Assembly: GCF_051020985.1 (NCBI RefSeq)
Contig: NC_135010.1
Span: forward strand, 2,416,001 to 2,480,000
Source: Nomia melanderi
Taxonomy: Eukaryota; Arthropoda; Insecta; Hymenoptera; Halictidae
Length of the DNA: 64,000 nucleotides
Reading direction: 5' to 3'
In this document: positions 10,968 to 21,711 of the stretch, piece by piece
Numbering within the stretch: position 1 is the first letter of the stretch
How the letters are laid out: every line of letters begins with the position of its first letter
Position numbers and translations under genes: made by a program
The notes under the pieces: model-generated
The model's database searches: none
What the model was told of the DNA's origin: nothing
What the model saw: only the letters and a program-made list of their open reading frames with translations

Positions 10968-11393
10968 TTAACACTAGGACAGCCGAATATTTCATACGAT
11001 TGATTTACAATTCTTACAAAGATTGTGAAACAGATTTTTAAAAATTTCTTCTAATATTCACTGCACTGTACAAGAAAAGCTACGAATTTTTAAAATAATT
11101 CGAAACATTTAACACAAAAACTACTAAGCAATTAAAGTGACTAATTTCCAATTTCCTATAAAAATTAGAACAATACGTTTCTTGAGATTCGAAGAGTCGG
11201 CCAGTCTTGTATCTATGCAAATAGAAAAATTGAATTAAAAACCTTTCACAAACGCGCTTTCACAATTTGAATAGTTACAAAATAAAAATTCTGAAATGTC
11301 CGGTAGTTTTAGGGTTAATATTTTTATGATACGAATAATTGCAAAACAAGGAAACTAAAACCAGTCGTTTCGGTACGGTAGTTCCAACGTTAA
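10968..11393 (-). mobile_element. Family A' miniature element, split by an A'' insertion
   Basis: Left end TTAACACTAGGACAGCC, followed by ATACGATTGATTTACAATTC and 'CTTACAAAGATTGT', as in other A' copies. Right end GCAAAACAAGGAAACTAAAA, 'CCAGTCGTTTCGG' and GTAGTTCCAACGTTAA. The interior is interrupted by an A'' element between TTAA at 11109 and TTAA at 11315. The older host copy is visibly decayed around the insertion. Confidence 0.65.
11109..11318 (-). mobile_element. Family A'' miniature element, nested
   Basis: Ends TTAACACAAAAACTACTAAG and CCGGTAGTTTTAGGGTTAA. The interior matches the copy at 44994-45218: ATAAAAATTAGAACAATACG, 'GATTCGAAGAGT', 'CTTGTATCTATGCAAATA' and 'TTACAAAATAAAAATTC'. 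It shares termini but not interior with A and A'. Inserted at TTAA inside an A' copy. Confidence 0.7.
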
Positions 11394-11399
11394 TAAATA

Positions 11400-12000
11400 T
11401 CTGTGCACTGAATTGAACTCTTTCATGCCGGCCTTTCATTATTTTGTGATCGCTATGGCGAAACAATGATAAACCGATAAACCGTATCAATGCTGTGAGA
11501 AGGAGTAGCGCCGAGCAAATAAAGGAGAGCAACGTATCGCGTGTTTCTGCTTTAGGAAACGCGCGTGAATACACGCGTGGACGCGATTAAGGCCAACTGT
11601 TAAATGTTCACTGTCCTTATATGTACGGTTTCTTTTATACGAAACTGAAGTTCAAACTGGAACACATCGAGACTACGTGGGACTTGTAATCGCAGAATTC
11701 TCATTAGTCACGGATCACTGGAGGTAAATCTGCGTCTCCTGAGTGAATACTTACATGCATATATCGTTTTCCACTGCAACCTTGGTATGCGCGGCAAGCA
11801 GCGGCACAGGTGTTAGCGTGATATAACATCATTTCCTTCGGAGTTCAGGCCTACGTTTGACTTACGAAACGGTTAATTCAGTTTTGATATGAAGAAATCA
11901 ATCGGTACGACGAAGATGCATGACGAAGATTGTTGCTAAACCCCACCCTCGATTTGCGCGAAACTTTTTTACGCGGTAAATTAGAACACTATTGACGCGG
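11400..12000. other. GC-richer patch, no gene recognised
   Basis: Locally higher GC with several CpGs (11440-11600, 11680-11960). GGAGGTAAAT at 11720-11729 resembles a donor and a 99-codon minus frame starts near 11574, but nothing ties these into a gene model. Confidence 0.3.
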
Positions 12001-12006
12001 TAGTTG

Positions 12007-12231
12007 TTAACAATAGAACTACCAAACAGGACAATTGATTGTTCTGTATTTTCTTATAAAATTTATAAAAATACATTTATTGAGTTTTCAATTTCCTTAT
12101 ATTCTAGTTTGTATTTATTTAAATCAATTCATTGAATAATTTCTCAGAAAATCGTCTGTGCCTTTTTTATAATTGCGAAAGAAGAGATCCGAAATGAATC
12201 AGTTTGATGCATCTGGTAGTTCTAGTGTTAA
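12007..12231 (-). mobile_element. Family A miniature element
   Basis: Ends TTAACAATAGAACTACC and CTGGTAGTTCTAGTGTTAA. In reverse orientation the body carries 'AATTTCTCAGAAAATCGTCT', 'TAATTGCGAAAGAAG' and 'AATCAATTCATTG', matching 15226-15452 and 50360-50586. It is 225 bases and non-coding. Confidence 0.7.
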
Positions 12232-12338
12232 AATTCTTTATTTACGCGATCTGAATTTAGTGATACCGAATAAAATGTAGTTCTGTTTTCTGAAATGTTA
12301 TAATTATTTCGTTTGTTTGGCTGTTTGAGACAAATATG

Positions 12339-12566
12339 TATACTGCCGGTCGAATCACTTGATATATAACGTCACAAATTAAAAATGATATGTCGTATAA
12401 ATATATAAAGTAAAATAAAAAAAATTATATCTCTCTATATTTGACTAATACACATATGTCCATGTTCCTTTATCGTAAACAAAAATTCTACAATAAAAGT
12501 TGTTTACAAAAAATGGAAGTTTTTTTTAATCGATGTATTGGTCTTAAATTTTTCATCGACAAAGTA
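12339..12566 (-). mobile_element. Tc1-like miniature element, copy 1
   Basis: TA-flanked. The left end TACTGCCGGTCGAATCACTT with ATATAACGTCAC matches the end of the copy at 21475-21711 read in reverse. The body shares 'TTTGACTAATACACATATGT', 'CCATGTTCCTTTATC' and 'AAAAATGGAAGTTTTT'. The right end GGTCTTAAATTTTTCATCGA is decayed. Terminal bases of the CACTGCCAGTCAAAAATTTG type are characteristic of Tc1-like elements. No transposase remains, and the 81-codon frame overlapping it is spurious. Confidence 0.65.
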
Positions 12567-13260
12567 TTTCTAAAACTTATATTAGCTTTTCTATTTAATA
12601 TTTTGTTCTCTCTTATACCAACAGACTCTATTTACGCGATTTTTATTCGCGTAAAACGAATCCACGTGGAATGGATTTTCGGGTAAATCGGAGATCAGGT
12701 GTATATAGGTAATTCAATAACGGGGCAGGAATTCATTCTGTTAGGAATAACGGCAGAAGAATGAATATATAAAACGCGTTATGCCAAGTTTCAGATAATT
12801 TTTTAAGTAATCATTAGTCAATATTGGTAAACGAATGTATGAAAGTTTGACATTTTCGAACAACCCAGGAGAGAATTAGTGTTACAAATAATTTTTCTTT
12901 TAAAAAACGTATATTTGCTATGATAAATATGTATGTATTGGGAATAGAGGATATTTTGATTAACGATAAAAATCAATGATGATTACTATTTTTTACATAA
13001 ATATAATATGAAAATTAATATATTTGGTTATTTAAAAAATATAAAACAATAAAACTCAGCATTGATTTATGGAAAGAAGCAATCATCAATAGATATTAAG
13101 GAAAACCGGCGATCTCTATTATAATTTACTTTACTCATAATGTTTATAGTATTCTAACGTTTTGTAACGCTATGTAATTTTTTTATACAATTAAAATGCT
13201 AGTGAAAAATTTGGTACTAAAACAAAAACACTTATTATTAATTAATATTTTTACAACTTT

Positions 13261-13470
13261 TTAACATTAGAACTACTATACCAGCTAAAATGACTGGTTT
13301 CAATTGTTTTGTTTGGTAATTGTTCATATCTTAAAAGCATTGAATATTTGAAATGATCTTGAAAATAAATAGTATCACTTGAATACCATAATGAATGTCT
13401 GAAGAAACTGACAATATTGTTACAATTTACATAGGGATTACGTAGTAATCGTATTAACCGACGCTTCTAC
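13261..13470 (+). mobile_element. Family A' miniature element, right end decayed
   Basis: TTAACATTAGAACTACTATACC at the left with subterminal TAAAATGACTGG. The body has 'CATTGAATATTTGAAATGAT', 'AATAAATAGTATCACTTGAA', 'CAATATTGTTACAATTTACA' and 'GGATTACGTAGTAATCGTAT'. The sequence after TTAACCGACG no longer matches the family end, so the right boundary is approximate. Confidence 0.65.
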
Positions 13471-13479
13471 TTCTTTGGC

Positions 13480-15225
13480 AAGTAATTTCTTTAGTAATTA
13501 CTTTTACCGTTTTTATCGAAATTATTTTAGAAAGAAATATAATAACCCAGTAGAATCTTATTCATAACAGATGCAAAGTCCGAATAAAACACTCCAAGTA
13601 AATGGTGTTCAATTCGTTAAAATAGAAATACTCCATTCCACTTCACAAAATGCATGAAGACCCTCGATGAAGTGATTAAACTTCTTGTATCATTTAATTA
13701 AAATGAAAATGAGGTCGATACATGATGTCGTTTCGAAGAAAGCGCAATAGTATATATCGCTTTACTTGACCCACTGTATGTACCTTGCATATTATTAATC
13801 ATCTTCATACAGCCCACTTGTGAATAATGACATACTTTATCATCGTTATAAAGTCACAAAATCATACTTCGGTTCCTTCAAATTTCCAATTAGTCCACTT
13901 ACTTATTCATTCCCGAACTGTCCTTCCATCTTAACATTTAGGCACCTGCCTAAAAAAAAACTGTAACTACAACCTTTTTCATTACCTTTAATTGAATACA
14001 TTCAACAGATTTGATTGCAAATTGTATTTTACAAAGTAAGTAAGATATTCATTGAATTGCGAATATCTTTAGTTAAAGACGTACTATAAAACAAAAGGAA
14101 GAATTAAATAAAATAAATGACAATGAGCTGCTAAGGGAAAAGTGGGAGATCCCCCATTCGGTCGACAGAGTGTTAATGAGACTTAAACCAATAAGTATCG
14201 TTGTCCTCTTACATAAGACAATTCAAGCGAAGAAACACAAAATTTCATACACGCGAGCTTGATACGTGTCAAGCAATAAACGAACGGAAATCACCATTTG
14301 TGCATTACAGTGCAACAAGGAAATCGTTGTGTGCACACCTTTACCGAGTGTCTTAGAGAGAGGAGCCACTTAGGTAGAGCCGCAGTAACTCTATAACATA
14401 AGCGTGCCAGTTGGTGGCAAATTTGCGGATGCGTGCAATTGGCATTGCATATGCCCTGCCGTATACCTATATGTTGGCAATGGCAAACCAGATGTCCAAT
14501 CGGCAGCTATGAAGCAGTTAACTTAATATAGGCGCACTCGGAATATGTGCCATCGACGACCTCGAGGGCTTCCCTAGGTCAGTGCTAATTCTCCAGAACC
14601 AGCCACATCTTCCGAATTTCCGGTTGACCTTGAAGACATCCACCGCATCGATCGGAGCTATCGCGGAATGTCCTTACAATTTCTGGTGCCTAATAAGCAC
14701 CGAATAAGAACAACAATCAATAGAAACTATCCTTGAGCCCATACATCGATTTCATGTTGATCAAGGTTAACTTGGCGTACCCTTCCAATTAACCTTCTTT
14801 AATGATGAATTCCCGTGAGACGACACGTCGTAATTAACACTTTCAGAATCATTAGATAATTAGCAACGAATCTCGTATAGATTCGTTGTTTAGATGAAGG
14901 TAAGGGTGTCCTTCAATCTGGATTTACTTTTTTAGAGCAACATGTGGATTTTTTTAATTATATGAACGTATGGGATTGAAGTTTCGTTGAATGTTTATAG
15001 TAAGGGAAACTGACCTTGAATTTGAAATACACTATCAAAAGCACAATTTTAGCCCTTTGCCCTATGACTTCTTTCACAATTGTTCTTAACAGAGCTATTT
15101 TATTGTTCACGATTCACCAGGGAAAGACAAAAATGATGCTTATGTTTAAGTTTACATCAAAGCATTACGATTAATAATAGAAAAATAATATTCAATTGGG
15201 ACCTGAAAAAGCTAAGTGATGTTTG
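13480..15225. other. No gene recognised; GC-richer patch at 14150-14880
   Basis: The section 14320-14700 has noticeably more GC (for example CGATCGGAGCTATCGCGG near 14650) than the flanks but no long frame, repeat or clear splice pair. It could be a regulatory or decayed exon region; nothing specific supports either. Confidence 0.35.
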
Positions 15226-15452
15226 TTAACACTAAAACTACCAAACGGATCAAAATGACCCATTCCTGATTTCCTCATTTTGCAATTATTAAACAGATAA
15301 CAGATGTTTTTCTGAGAAATTATTAAAAAAATTGATTTAGCAATACGCAAACTGAATTATAAATCAATTAAAGCTGCAATAGATGCGCTCTTGGAGTTTC
15401 TATAAAGGAATTTTAAAAAGTTAATTTAACTACTCGGTAGTTTTAGTGTTAA
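15226..15452 (+). mobile_element. Family A miniature element, best-preserved copy
   Basis: Perfect TTAA at both ends with inverted termini CACTAAAACTACC and CGGTAGTTTTAGTG. Subterminal GATCAAAATGACCC lies about 18 bases in from the left TTAA. It is 227 bases, the same length as the copies at 17720 and 50360, which argues for amplification of one progenitor. No coding potential. TTAA duplication is the hallmark of piggyBac transposition; the transposase source is not in this window. Confidence 0.8.
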
Positions 15453-15845
15453 ATTCTGTTTGAAATCTTTACCACGAATCTGACACGATATTATAGGGCT
15501 CGGGGTTAAGTAACTGTTTCCTAGAAATTACCGTCATTCGACCTTAATTTTCTAAAAATTTACAAAAATGATATATTTGATATAATTAATATATTCTTCT
15601 TTCAAATTTTAAATTTAATTCTTTTTTGTTTATTATTTTATTATCTATTGTATTCTACTGTAAAACTCTTGCTTTGTATACATATTACACTTCATTTATA
15701 CCTATCTCTTTCTTGTCTGTACACACGAAAATCTGCCGTTAAACGAATAAATAAGTAAATAAAAATAAAATAATGTATTTGATACTGTACATGCTATTTT
15801 ACTATTCGCAACATGAATGTTATTGAAATGAGATGTTCTATAGCA

Positions 15846-15960
15846 TACAATACTCTTTAAGGTCATTGTACTACGAGTCTAACACTTTACATTTTTTGGC
15901 AGTCGCGATTAGTTCAAAAGTTACCATTTTAATGTTTCCCCCTTACCTTCAATTATTGAA
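15846..15960 (+). repeat. Partial copy of element K
   Basis: TTAAGGTCATTGTACTACGA, then 'CACTTTACATTTTTTGGCAG', 'TTCAAAAGTTACC' and a run of CCCCCTTA, paralleling the left arm of K at 7380-7495 in the same order. Only one arm is present. Confidence 0.5.
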
Positions 15961-16653
15961 ATCGTTTCTTCCAACTACATACAAGTTTCATTTACATAAT
16001 AAAGGGTGACGTTAGTGGGATTGATTGTCTCATAATTGCCAATAATTGTATATCTAATATGATTTTTCTAATTCAACCAGTAAAAAAAGAAAAGTACTAC
16101 AATTATTTGTTCACCCAAAACGTAGCGAAAAATCGCTATGGCAACGAATAATAATTCGAAGGTTAAAATTTTCAAAATGTTCCATATTTCTATTTTATCT
16201 CCATTATTTAATCTTCATTTCATTCTATGCTGATACTCTCAAATATTTCACGATGTTAACTATTATTTTTTAAATTCATTCAATATTAATTCTTCATAAA
16301 TAACTTTATTGATGTGCAGTATCTTGTCATTTGGCGGTAATGTTCTATGTGTAAAGTTAGTATCTACCTCTACCACATATCGATTGCACCTAAGATCCGT
16401 TTTGTTATTTTCCTTATACGCTCGTAAACATCTTCGCTGCATGATTTAAAGCATGATTTTTCATAAAATTTTCAAATATTTCCATATAACCTTTACCAAG
16501 AAGTTAAGAGACCCAAATGATAAATTTCTAGAATACAAATACGAATAATGAAACAACAATGGTTGATAGGCATAACGATGCAAAGGACACAATTAGAACA
16601 ACTAGTGTACTGGTATGTATTGTATCCACTTGTTGTTAGTAACACTAACTTTT

Positions 16654-16872
16654 TTAACAGTAGAACAACCACACCCGTCAAAATGACCGGTCTCAGTTTT
16701 TACTTCGCAATTATTGATATCCTGAAAACGTTTAATATCCGAAATGGTTTGAAAAATTGTTTCACTACAATACTACAATTAATATATGACGAAACTGAAA
16801 AAAATCTACTGTTATAATTTCTATAAGAATTACATACTAATCATGTTAAACACTTGGTTAATATAGTATTAA
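16654..16872 (+). mobile_element. Family A' miniature element
   Basis: TTAACAGTAGAACAACCACA with subterminal CGTCAAAATGACCGG on the left. The body has 'TTCGCAATTATTGATATCCT', 'TCCGAAATGGTTTG', 'ATATGACGAAACTGAA' and 'AAAATCTACTGTTATAA'. The right end is decayed (CACTTGGTTAATATAGTATTAA region). It is 219 bases. The overlapping frames at 16493-16817 are translations of this element. Confidence 0.7.
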
Positions 16873-17719
16873 ACCTATATAACATTTATAGTGTTATAAA
16901 TTGTAGAAAATTATTGAAGGAATATTCTTAATAGAATATAATTTGAAAAAGAGATTTAATGAAATCGATTTCTTTAATGTTTTAATCTAAACTCTCAAAT
17001 ATCTTCTCATCTAACTCAACGAAAGTTTTGTTTAAGTTCAATTATCGATATGAAGTTTATTTTTTACACTGGCGCATAGTTTGGCACAGGGACTCCTTCA
17101 ATTCACTCGAAATAATGATAGATTATAATATTACATTAATTAACAGTTATTTGTACGGATTATAGGTGGAAATGTCATTTCTCGTTTCCCTCGGGATCCT
17201 GAATATTATTCGCCGCGAGTTTCTGTCATAAACTACTTCCTCGATGCTTGATTGAATAACAGAACATACTACATTATGAAAATGTCTTTACGCAGTCCAG
17301 CAATCCACTGTTCCTCAATTTTCACTTTCACTTTAATATTTCTTCAGCACAAGTAATTCGCAATCCACGCACCAGGAATGTGATAATGGCACCCGTAATA
17401 TCGCAACCGTCCGATATTATCGGACATAGGTAGAACAGTTTTATTTAACGTGTATAGAGAGTCTCTTAGAAGTATGTCTGTTTCAGGACATAGAAACTCA
17501 CTTTATCTGATCCGAGTAATATTTCATGCATACTTTGTAAGTAATTGTCACTGATGTTATCGGAACAGCCACTCAACCTTTTTAGAAATGATTTGCTAGG
17601 TGTAGTACTATGAAACGGAAAAAATCATTTCTAACTTTACAAATTCTCTGAAAATGGGAATTATTCGAAGTATTTAAAGAAAATTGATTAAAAAAGTATA
17701 CTGTCGTAGAATATTATAT

Positions 17720-17945
17720 TTAATATTGAAACTACCAAACCGATCAAAATGAACTGTTCCTGATTTTTTCTTTTTGTACTGATTAAACAGATAACAGATG
17801 CTTTTCTAAGAAATGATTAAGGAAATTGCGTTAGCAATACGGAAATTGAAATGTAAATCAATTCGCTCTTCAATATATGCACTCTTGTAGTTTCTGTAGA
17901 AGAATTTCAAAAAGTCAATTTAATGTTCGGTGGTTTTAATGTTAA
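17720..17945 (+). mobile_element. Family A miniature element abutting family C
   Basis: Left end TTAATATTGAAACTACC, then 'CCGATCAAAATGAACTG', 'AACAGATAACAGATGCTTTT' and 'AGCAATACGGAAATTGAA'. Right end CGGTGGTTTTAATGTTAA. Its right TTAA (17942-17945) is also the left TTAA of the following family C element, so the two share one target site. Confidence 0.75.
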
Positions 17946-18134
17946 CACATTCGCTACCGGCGTCACATATTTGTGACGGCCCTAATGCTATATTTTACAT
18001 AATGAAAATAAAATTAATCCTACAGTTTCAGTTTCATTTTTCTAATATTTTGTTTAAAAGATTTATTGGATTGAAGAAAATGTTATAATTGAGCAGACCG
18101 TTATCGAAATAAGCGCTGCTAGCGAACGTGTTAA
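17942..18134 (+). mobile_element. Family C miniature element, internally deleted
   Basis: TTAACACATTCGCTACCGG on the left; the right end reads AGCGAACGTGTTAA, an inverted terminus of about 10-13 bases. The palindrome GTCACATATTTGTGAC lies 16 bases in from the left TTAA. The body matches 10108-10359 and 18141-18595 in reverse (ATTAATCCTACAG, TTTAAAAGATTTATTGGATT). It is 193 bases, about 50 shorter than the 10 kb copy. Confidence 0.7.
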
Positions 18135-18140
18135 GCAACG

Positions 18141-18595
18141 TTAACACATTCGCTAATTACCAGTGTTTGTTTTGGTGGTGTTCTTCTGAATTGTAATATT
18201 TTATTCGATCCAACGAATCTTTTGAACAAAATCTTGCAAAAATGAAACTAAAACGACTCGTTGAATTCCAGAATACAATGCTGTATAATTACTTTAACAC
18301 TAGAACTATCGTACTCATCAAAAAGACAGATTTTAGTTTTGTTATTTCATCATTATTGTCATCTTGAAAGGGTTAAATATCCGAAATGATTTTAAAAATA
18401 AATAGTTTCACTTCAGTACTGTAATGAATATGTGATGAAATGGAAAAGAATCTATTGTTAGAATTTTTGTAAGAATTATATATTGATCATGTTGAACGTT
18501 CGGTTGTTTCAGTGTGAAATAAAAATATCTATAGGATTAATTTCATTTTCTTTATATAAAATATAGGATTGCAGCCATTAATAGTGAACTTGTTA
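18141..18595 (-). mobile_element. Family C miniature element, split by A' insertion
   Basis: Begins TTAACACATTCGCTAATTAC, only 6 bases after the preceding C copy and inverted relative to it. Body 'GAATTGTAATATTTTATTCG', 'AAAATCTTGCAAAAATGAAA', then an A' insertion, then 'ATCTATAGGATTAATTTCAT' and AGTGAACTTGTTAA. Alignment to the intact copy at 10108-10359 places the insertion exactly at TTAA. Confidence 0.75.
18294..18518 (+). mobile_element. Family A' miniature element, nested in family C
   Basis: TTAACACTAGAACTATCGTA on the left and GGTTGTTTCAGTGTGAA on the right, where the target copy has mutated from TTAA to TGAA. Body 'CCGAAATGATTTTAAAAATA', 'AATAGTTTCACTTCAGTACT' and 'AAAGAATCTATTGTTAGAAT'. 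It is 225 bases. Confidence 0.75.
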
Positions 18596-18599
18596 AGAA

Positions 18600-21470
18600 A
18601 CTCTATTACTTGCTTCTGCAATCCACCTCGTATATCCATAGGTCATCTGTATCAATGTCATAAGACCAATAAAAACATACAAACTCTACTTTTTGTATCG
18701 ATTTGTAATACATACTAATACGAAGCTATTTCATTATTAATTTGTTTAAATTGCGTTAAATGAGGCAAATAAATTATAAACACCAATTAACTGTAATTCA
18801 ATGATCAATCATGACTTATTGATCTGATGAAATGTTTCAATGGTTATCTTATCAATAATCGACAACTATCTATATTTTTTACGTTACGTAATACACTGAC
18901 AGTTAACTAATCCCAGCGAACGATGCGTAAATAAAATAATCTTTGACAAAAAATGTACAGAATGAGTCAATGGTACAGCAACGCGATGGTAAATCGCTAA
19001 GTTCTTAGATTCAATACATTTTTACAATTAATTAATTAGTTTTTTTTATGAAATTATTAAGAAATTATAGTAAAGATAATATGTTTATATACAAATTTAT
19101 AATGATTTTACACAATTAAACATGTGTTCAATTTGTAGTTAAAAATAAATTTTTATTTCTTTCTTTTTATTTCATAAAGGAAACTATAATATTTGAGTAT
19201 CTATTTTCATATCATTATTGCATTATAGCATATTTCTACAATATAATAGTAATGGATTACATAAAAATTATATAACACGATGACTATAATTTAGTCTATT
19301 AATAAATACCTAATCTGTATTTGGAAATATGTTTATACTTTATCTAAAAAAATATTGAACTACATCAATTCAATCATCACAAACTTAAAAATATTTACAT
19401 AATGAGGAATAAACTAGAATAATAAAGAAGAAGACGTATGTACATCATTCACAAAGAATCTTATGTCTCGTACTCTTCTGTGACTTGTTTATTAAATTTG
19501 AAAATTATTATCTATATAATAATAAAAATATTTGTAACATTCAGTAGCCCAATAATATTCTTGTAACATCACGTAAATAAAATCATGTTCCTTTCATTCA
19601 AAATATGTATAGTTCATTGTCAGAGATGATAAGTAAAAAACAAATTATATCGTCTTTTTCTGTTTCTGAAAAATAAAAACATTTTGAACAGAAGTTATTT
19701 TCATTATAAGCTGAATTTTTTATGTCAAATATCAATATTAAAACCAACTTCATAATTATGCAGTAAGTTAAAAAGCATTTGGTCATTCAATTTTTTTGCT
19801 ATAGCTTTACCAATATATAAATATTGCAAATTAGTAGCATGTGGTTCCCACTATTTTATTATACGAAAAAGTACTTTGCTTGTTTGAAAACATTAATAAT
19901 TCAATCTGAAAAAAAAAATTGTAATCAACACCGTATTCGACCTCTGATCATGTATTGTTATATGTACTTATCTAGTAAACATACATTTAGAGGTAACACA
20001 TAACAAAATGTACATTTATATACATTAAAAGTGTATTTAATAATGTTATTTCATTATCTTAAAAAAATGTTAATGCCTCAATTATAAAAGATGTATTATA
20101 CTTTGTCGATATGGTTTTTTCAAATTTATTATTTATCTTTAAGTTATATTCTACAAATTTACTTTTGTAAATCCAATAATAATCTAGCTTTACTTTTATC
20201 ATTCATGAATATCTTTTGTGCCTGCTTCGCCATATGTATCAACAGAAAGTAATATATTTAATATAATTCGTGTAATAACATTACCTTCATACAATACGGT
20301 AATATCATTAAATGGACTTTCAACACTTACAAATAACTTTTACTTCCTTTTATTGCCTTTATCTGATAGGTATATCGACCATCAACATTAATTAACTTTG
20401 CTTTATGATATCGAATCAAATTTCATTGCTTTTCAATGCCATTAGTGCTCATTAGATACCATAAACATACCAGTTTCCTGATATAAATATTTAACAGCAG
20501 GAATAGACATAAACTGACAATGGACATTGATCATCCTTTTATTTGAAGGAAATTATTAACAATAAAATATCTGTAACAGGCGGAACTACGAAAGAAATTA
20601 CCTACACGGCAAATGTCGAACGTTTTTAAACTAACATTTTATTTTTTTGTCTAATAAAATATTTGAAAATTTAAATGTATCAAGGTGCTGCTGTGCGAAT
20701 GCTTTTTTCGAAGCTTCTGCAATCATCTCATGGCTTAATCGTTTACTTTGTAAGGACGCTCGATAATTGATCGAACAAGAGCTGTATGTAATCATTGCTA
20801 TGCCAGTACCGTTATTAATCCGAATGAAACTTTATACGACGCAGCATTCCACCAACAGGAATTACGCAGTTCAATTACGGACACGCACGTCGTTTCGCTG
20901 TAGAATGTTCCTCAGCAAATGGTCTAATTACGCGATTGCGGAGTGAAAATCGGCCCAGACCAAATCACGTCGGGGGTTAACGCGTTGATTAAATTTTATC
21001 GACGGGGTTTCTCGTTTTTCAAGACAACGATACCGAGCTCGGCCTATAAATCTTCGCTAGTGGCGTTAACTGACAACTCGGTTCAAAGGTAATTGGATAA
21101 TTTTCAATCCCTTATGAATAATTCACGAAACAAACGTAATATTTTTAAATATATCGATATATTTACATAGGTGCATTGTATACATTTCGAATCGCAGCAA
21201 TGATACTTTGTAAAGTCGAGTTTTAATTGATTGTGATAGTGTACACTGAACAAACCCCAGAAATTTTATCTTATATTGACACATTGCAGGCGGGTGTGGA
21301 AATATTTCACGTCTGCGCGTAATTTTATCGTACCAAAACTTATGTTTAAGAGGAATTGTGAAAATATATATAAAATAAATGTATAGTAAAAGAATACAAT
21401 ATAAGATTCTAGTAATCTAGCTTTACTTTAATGAGTATCGTTTAATAATGTTATACAGATTTTGAAAAAT
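18600..21470. other. Very AT-rich stretch, then a GC-richer patch
   Basis: 18600-20650 holds no element I could match and only short chance frames. 20670-21090 is GC-richer: TATAAATC at 21045 is followed by a donor-like AAGGTAATT near 21087, but the initiator spacing is poor, so no promoter is called. Confidence 0.4.
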
Positions 21471-21474
21471 AATG

Positions 21475-21711
21475 TACACTGCCAGGCATAAGTTTAAGAC
21501 CAATACATTAGTTAATAAAAACTTCCATTTTCTGTAAACAACATTTATTGGAGAATTTTTATGTATGATAAAGGAACATGGACATATGTGTATTAGTCAA
21601 ATATGAAGATACATAATTTTTCTTATTTTATTTTATATATTTATAATATATATAATTTTTCATTTGTGACGTTACATATCGAGTGGTTCCAAATTTTTGA
21701 CTGCCAATGTA
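21475..21711 (+). mobile_element. Tc1-like miniature element, copy 2
   Basis: TA at both ends. The left end CACTGCCAGGCATAAGTTTA and the right end, read inward, CATTGGCAGTCAAAAATTTG are the Tc1 type of terminus. It matches 12339-12566 over its length in the opposite orientation. At 237 bases it is far below the usual 1.3-1.6 kb of autonomous Tc1 elements and has no transposase codons. Confidence 0.75.

Noticed and set aside
12441..12686. 81-codon frame
   Set aside because: Its first half is Tc1-like miniature sequence.
16548..16817. 89-codon frame
   Set aside because: Most of it is a translation of the A' element at 16654-16872.
21045..21090. TATAAA followed by a donor-like AAGGTAATT
   Set aside because: No initiator at the right distance, and the implied exon would be only about 15 bases.
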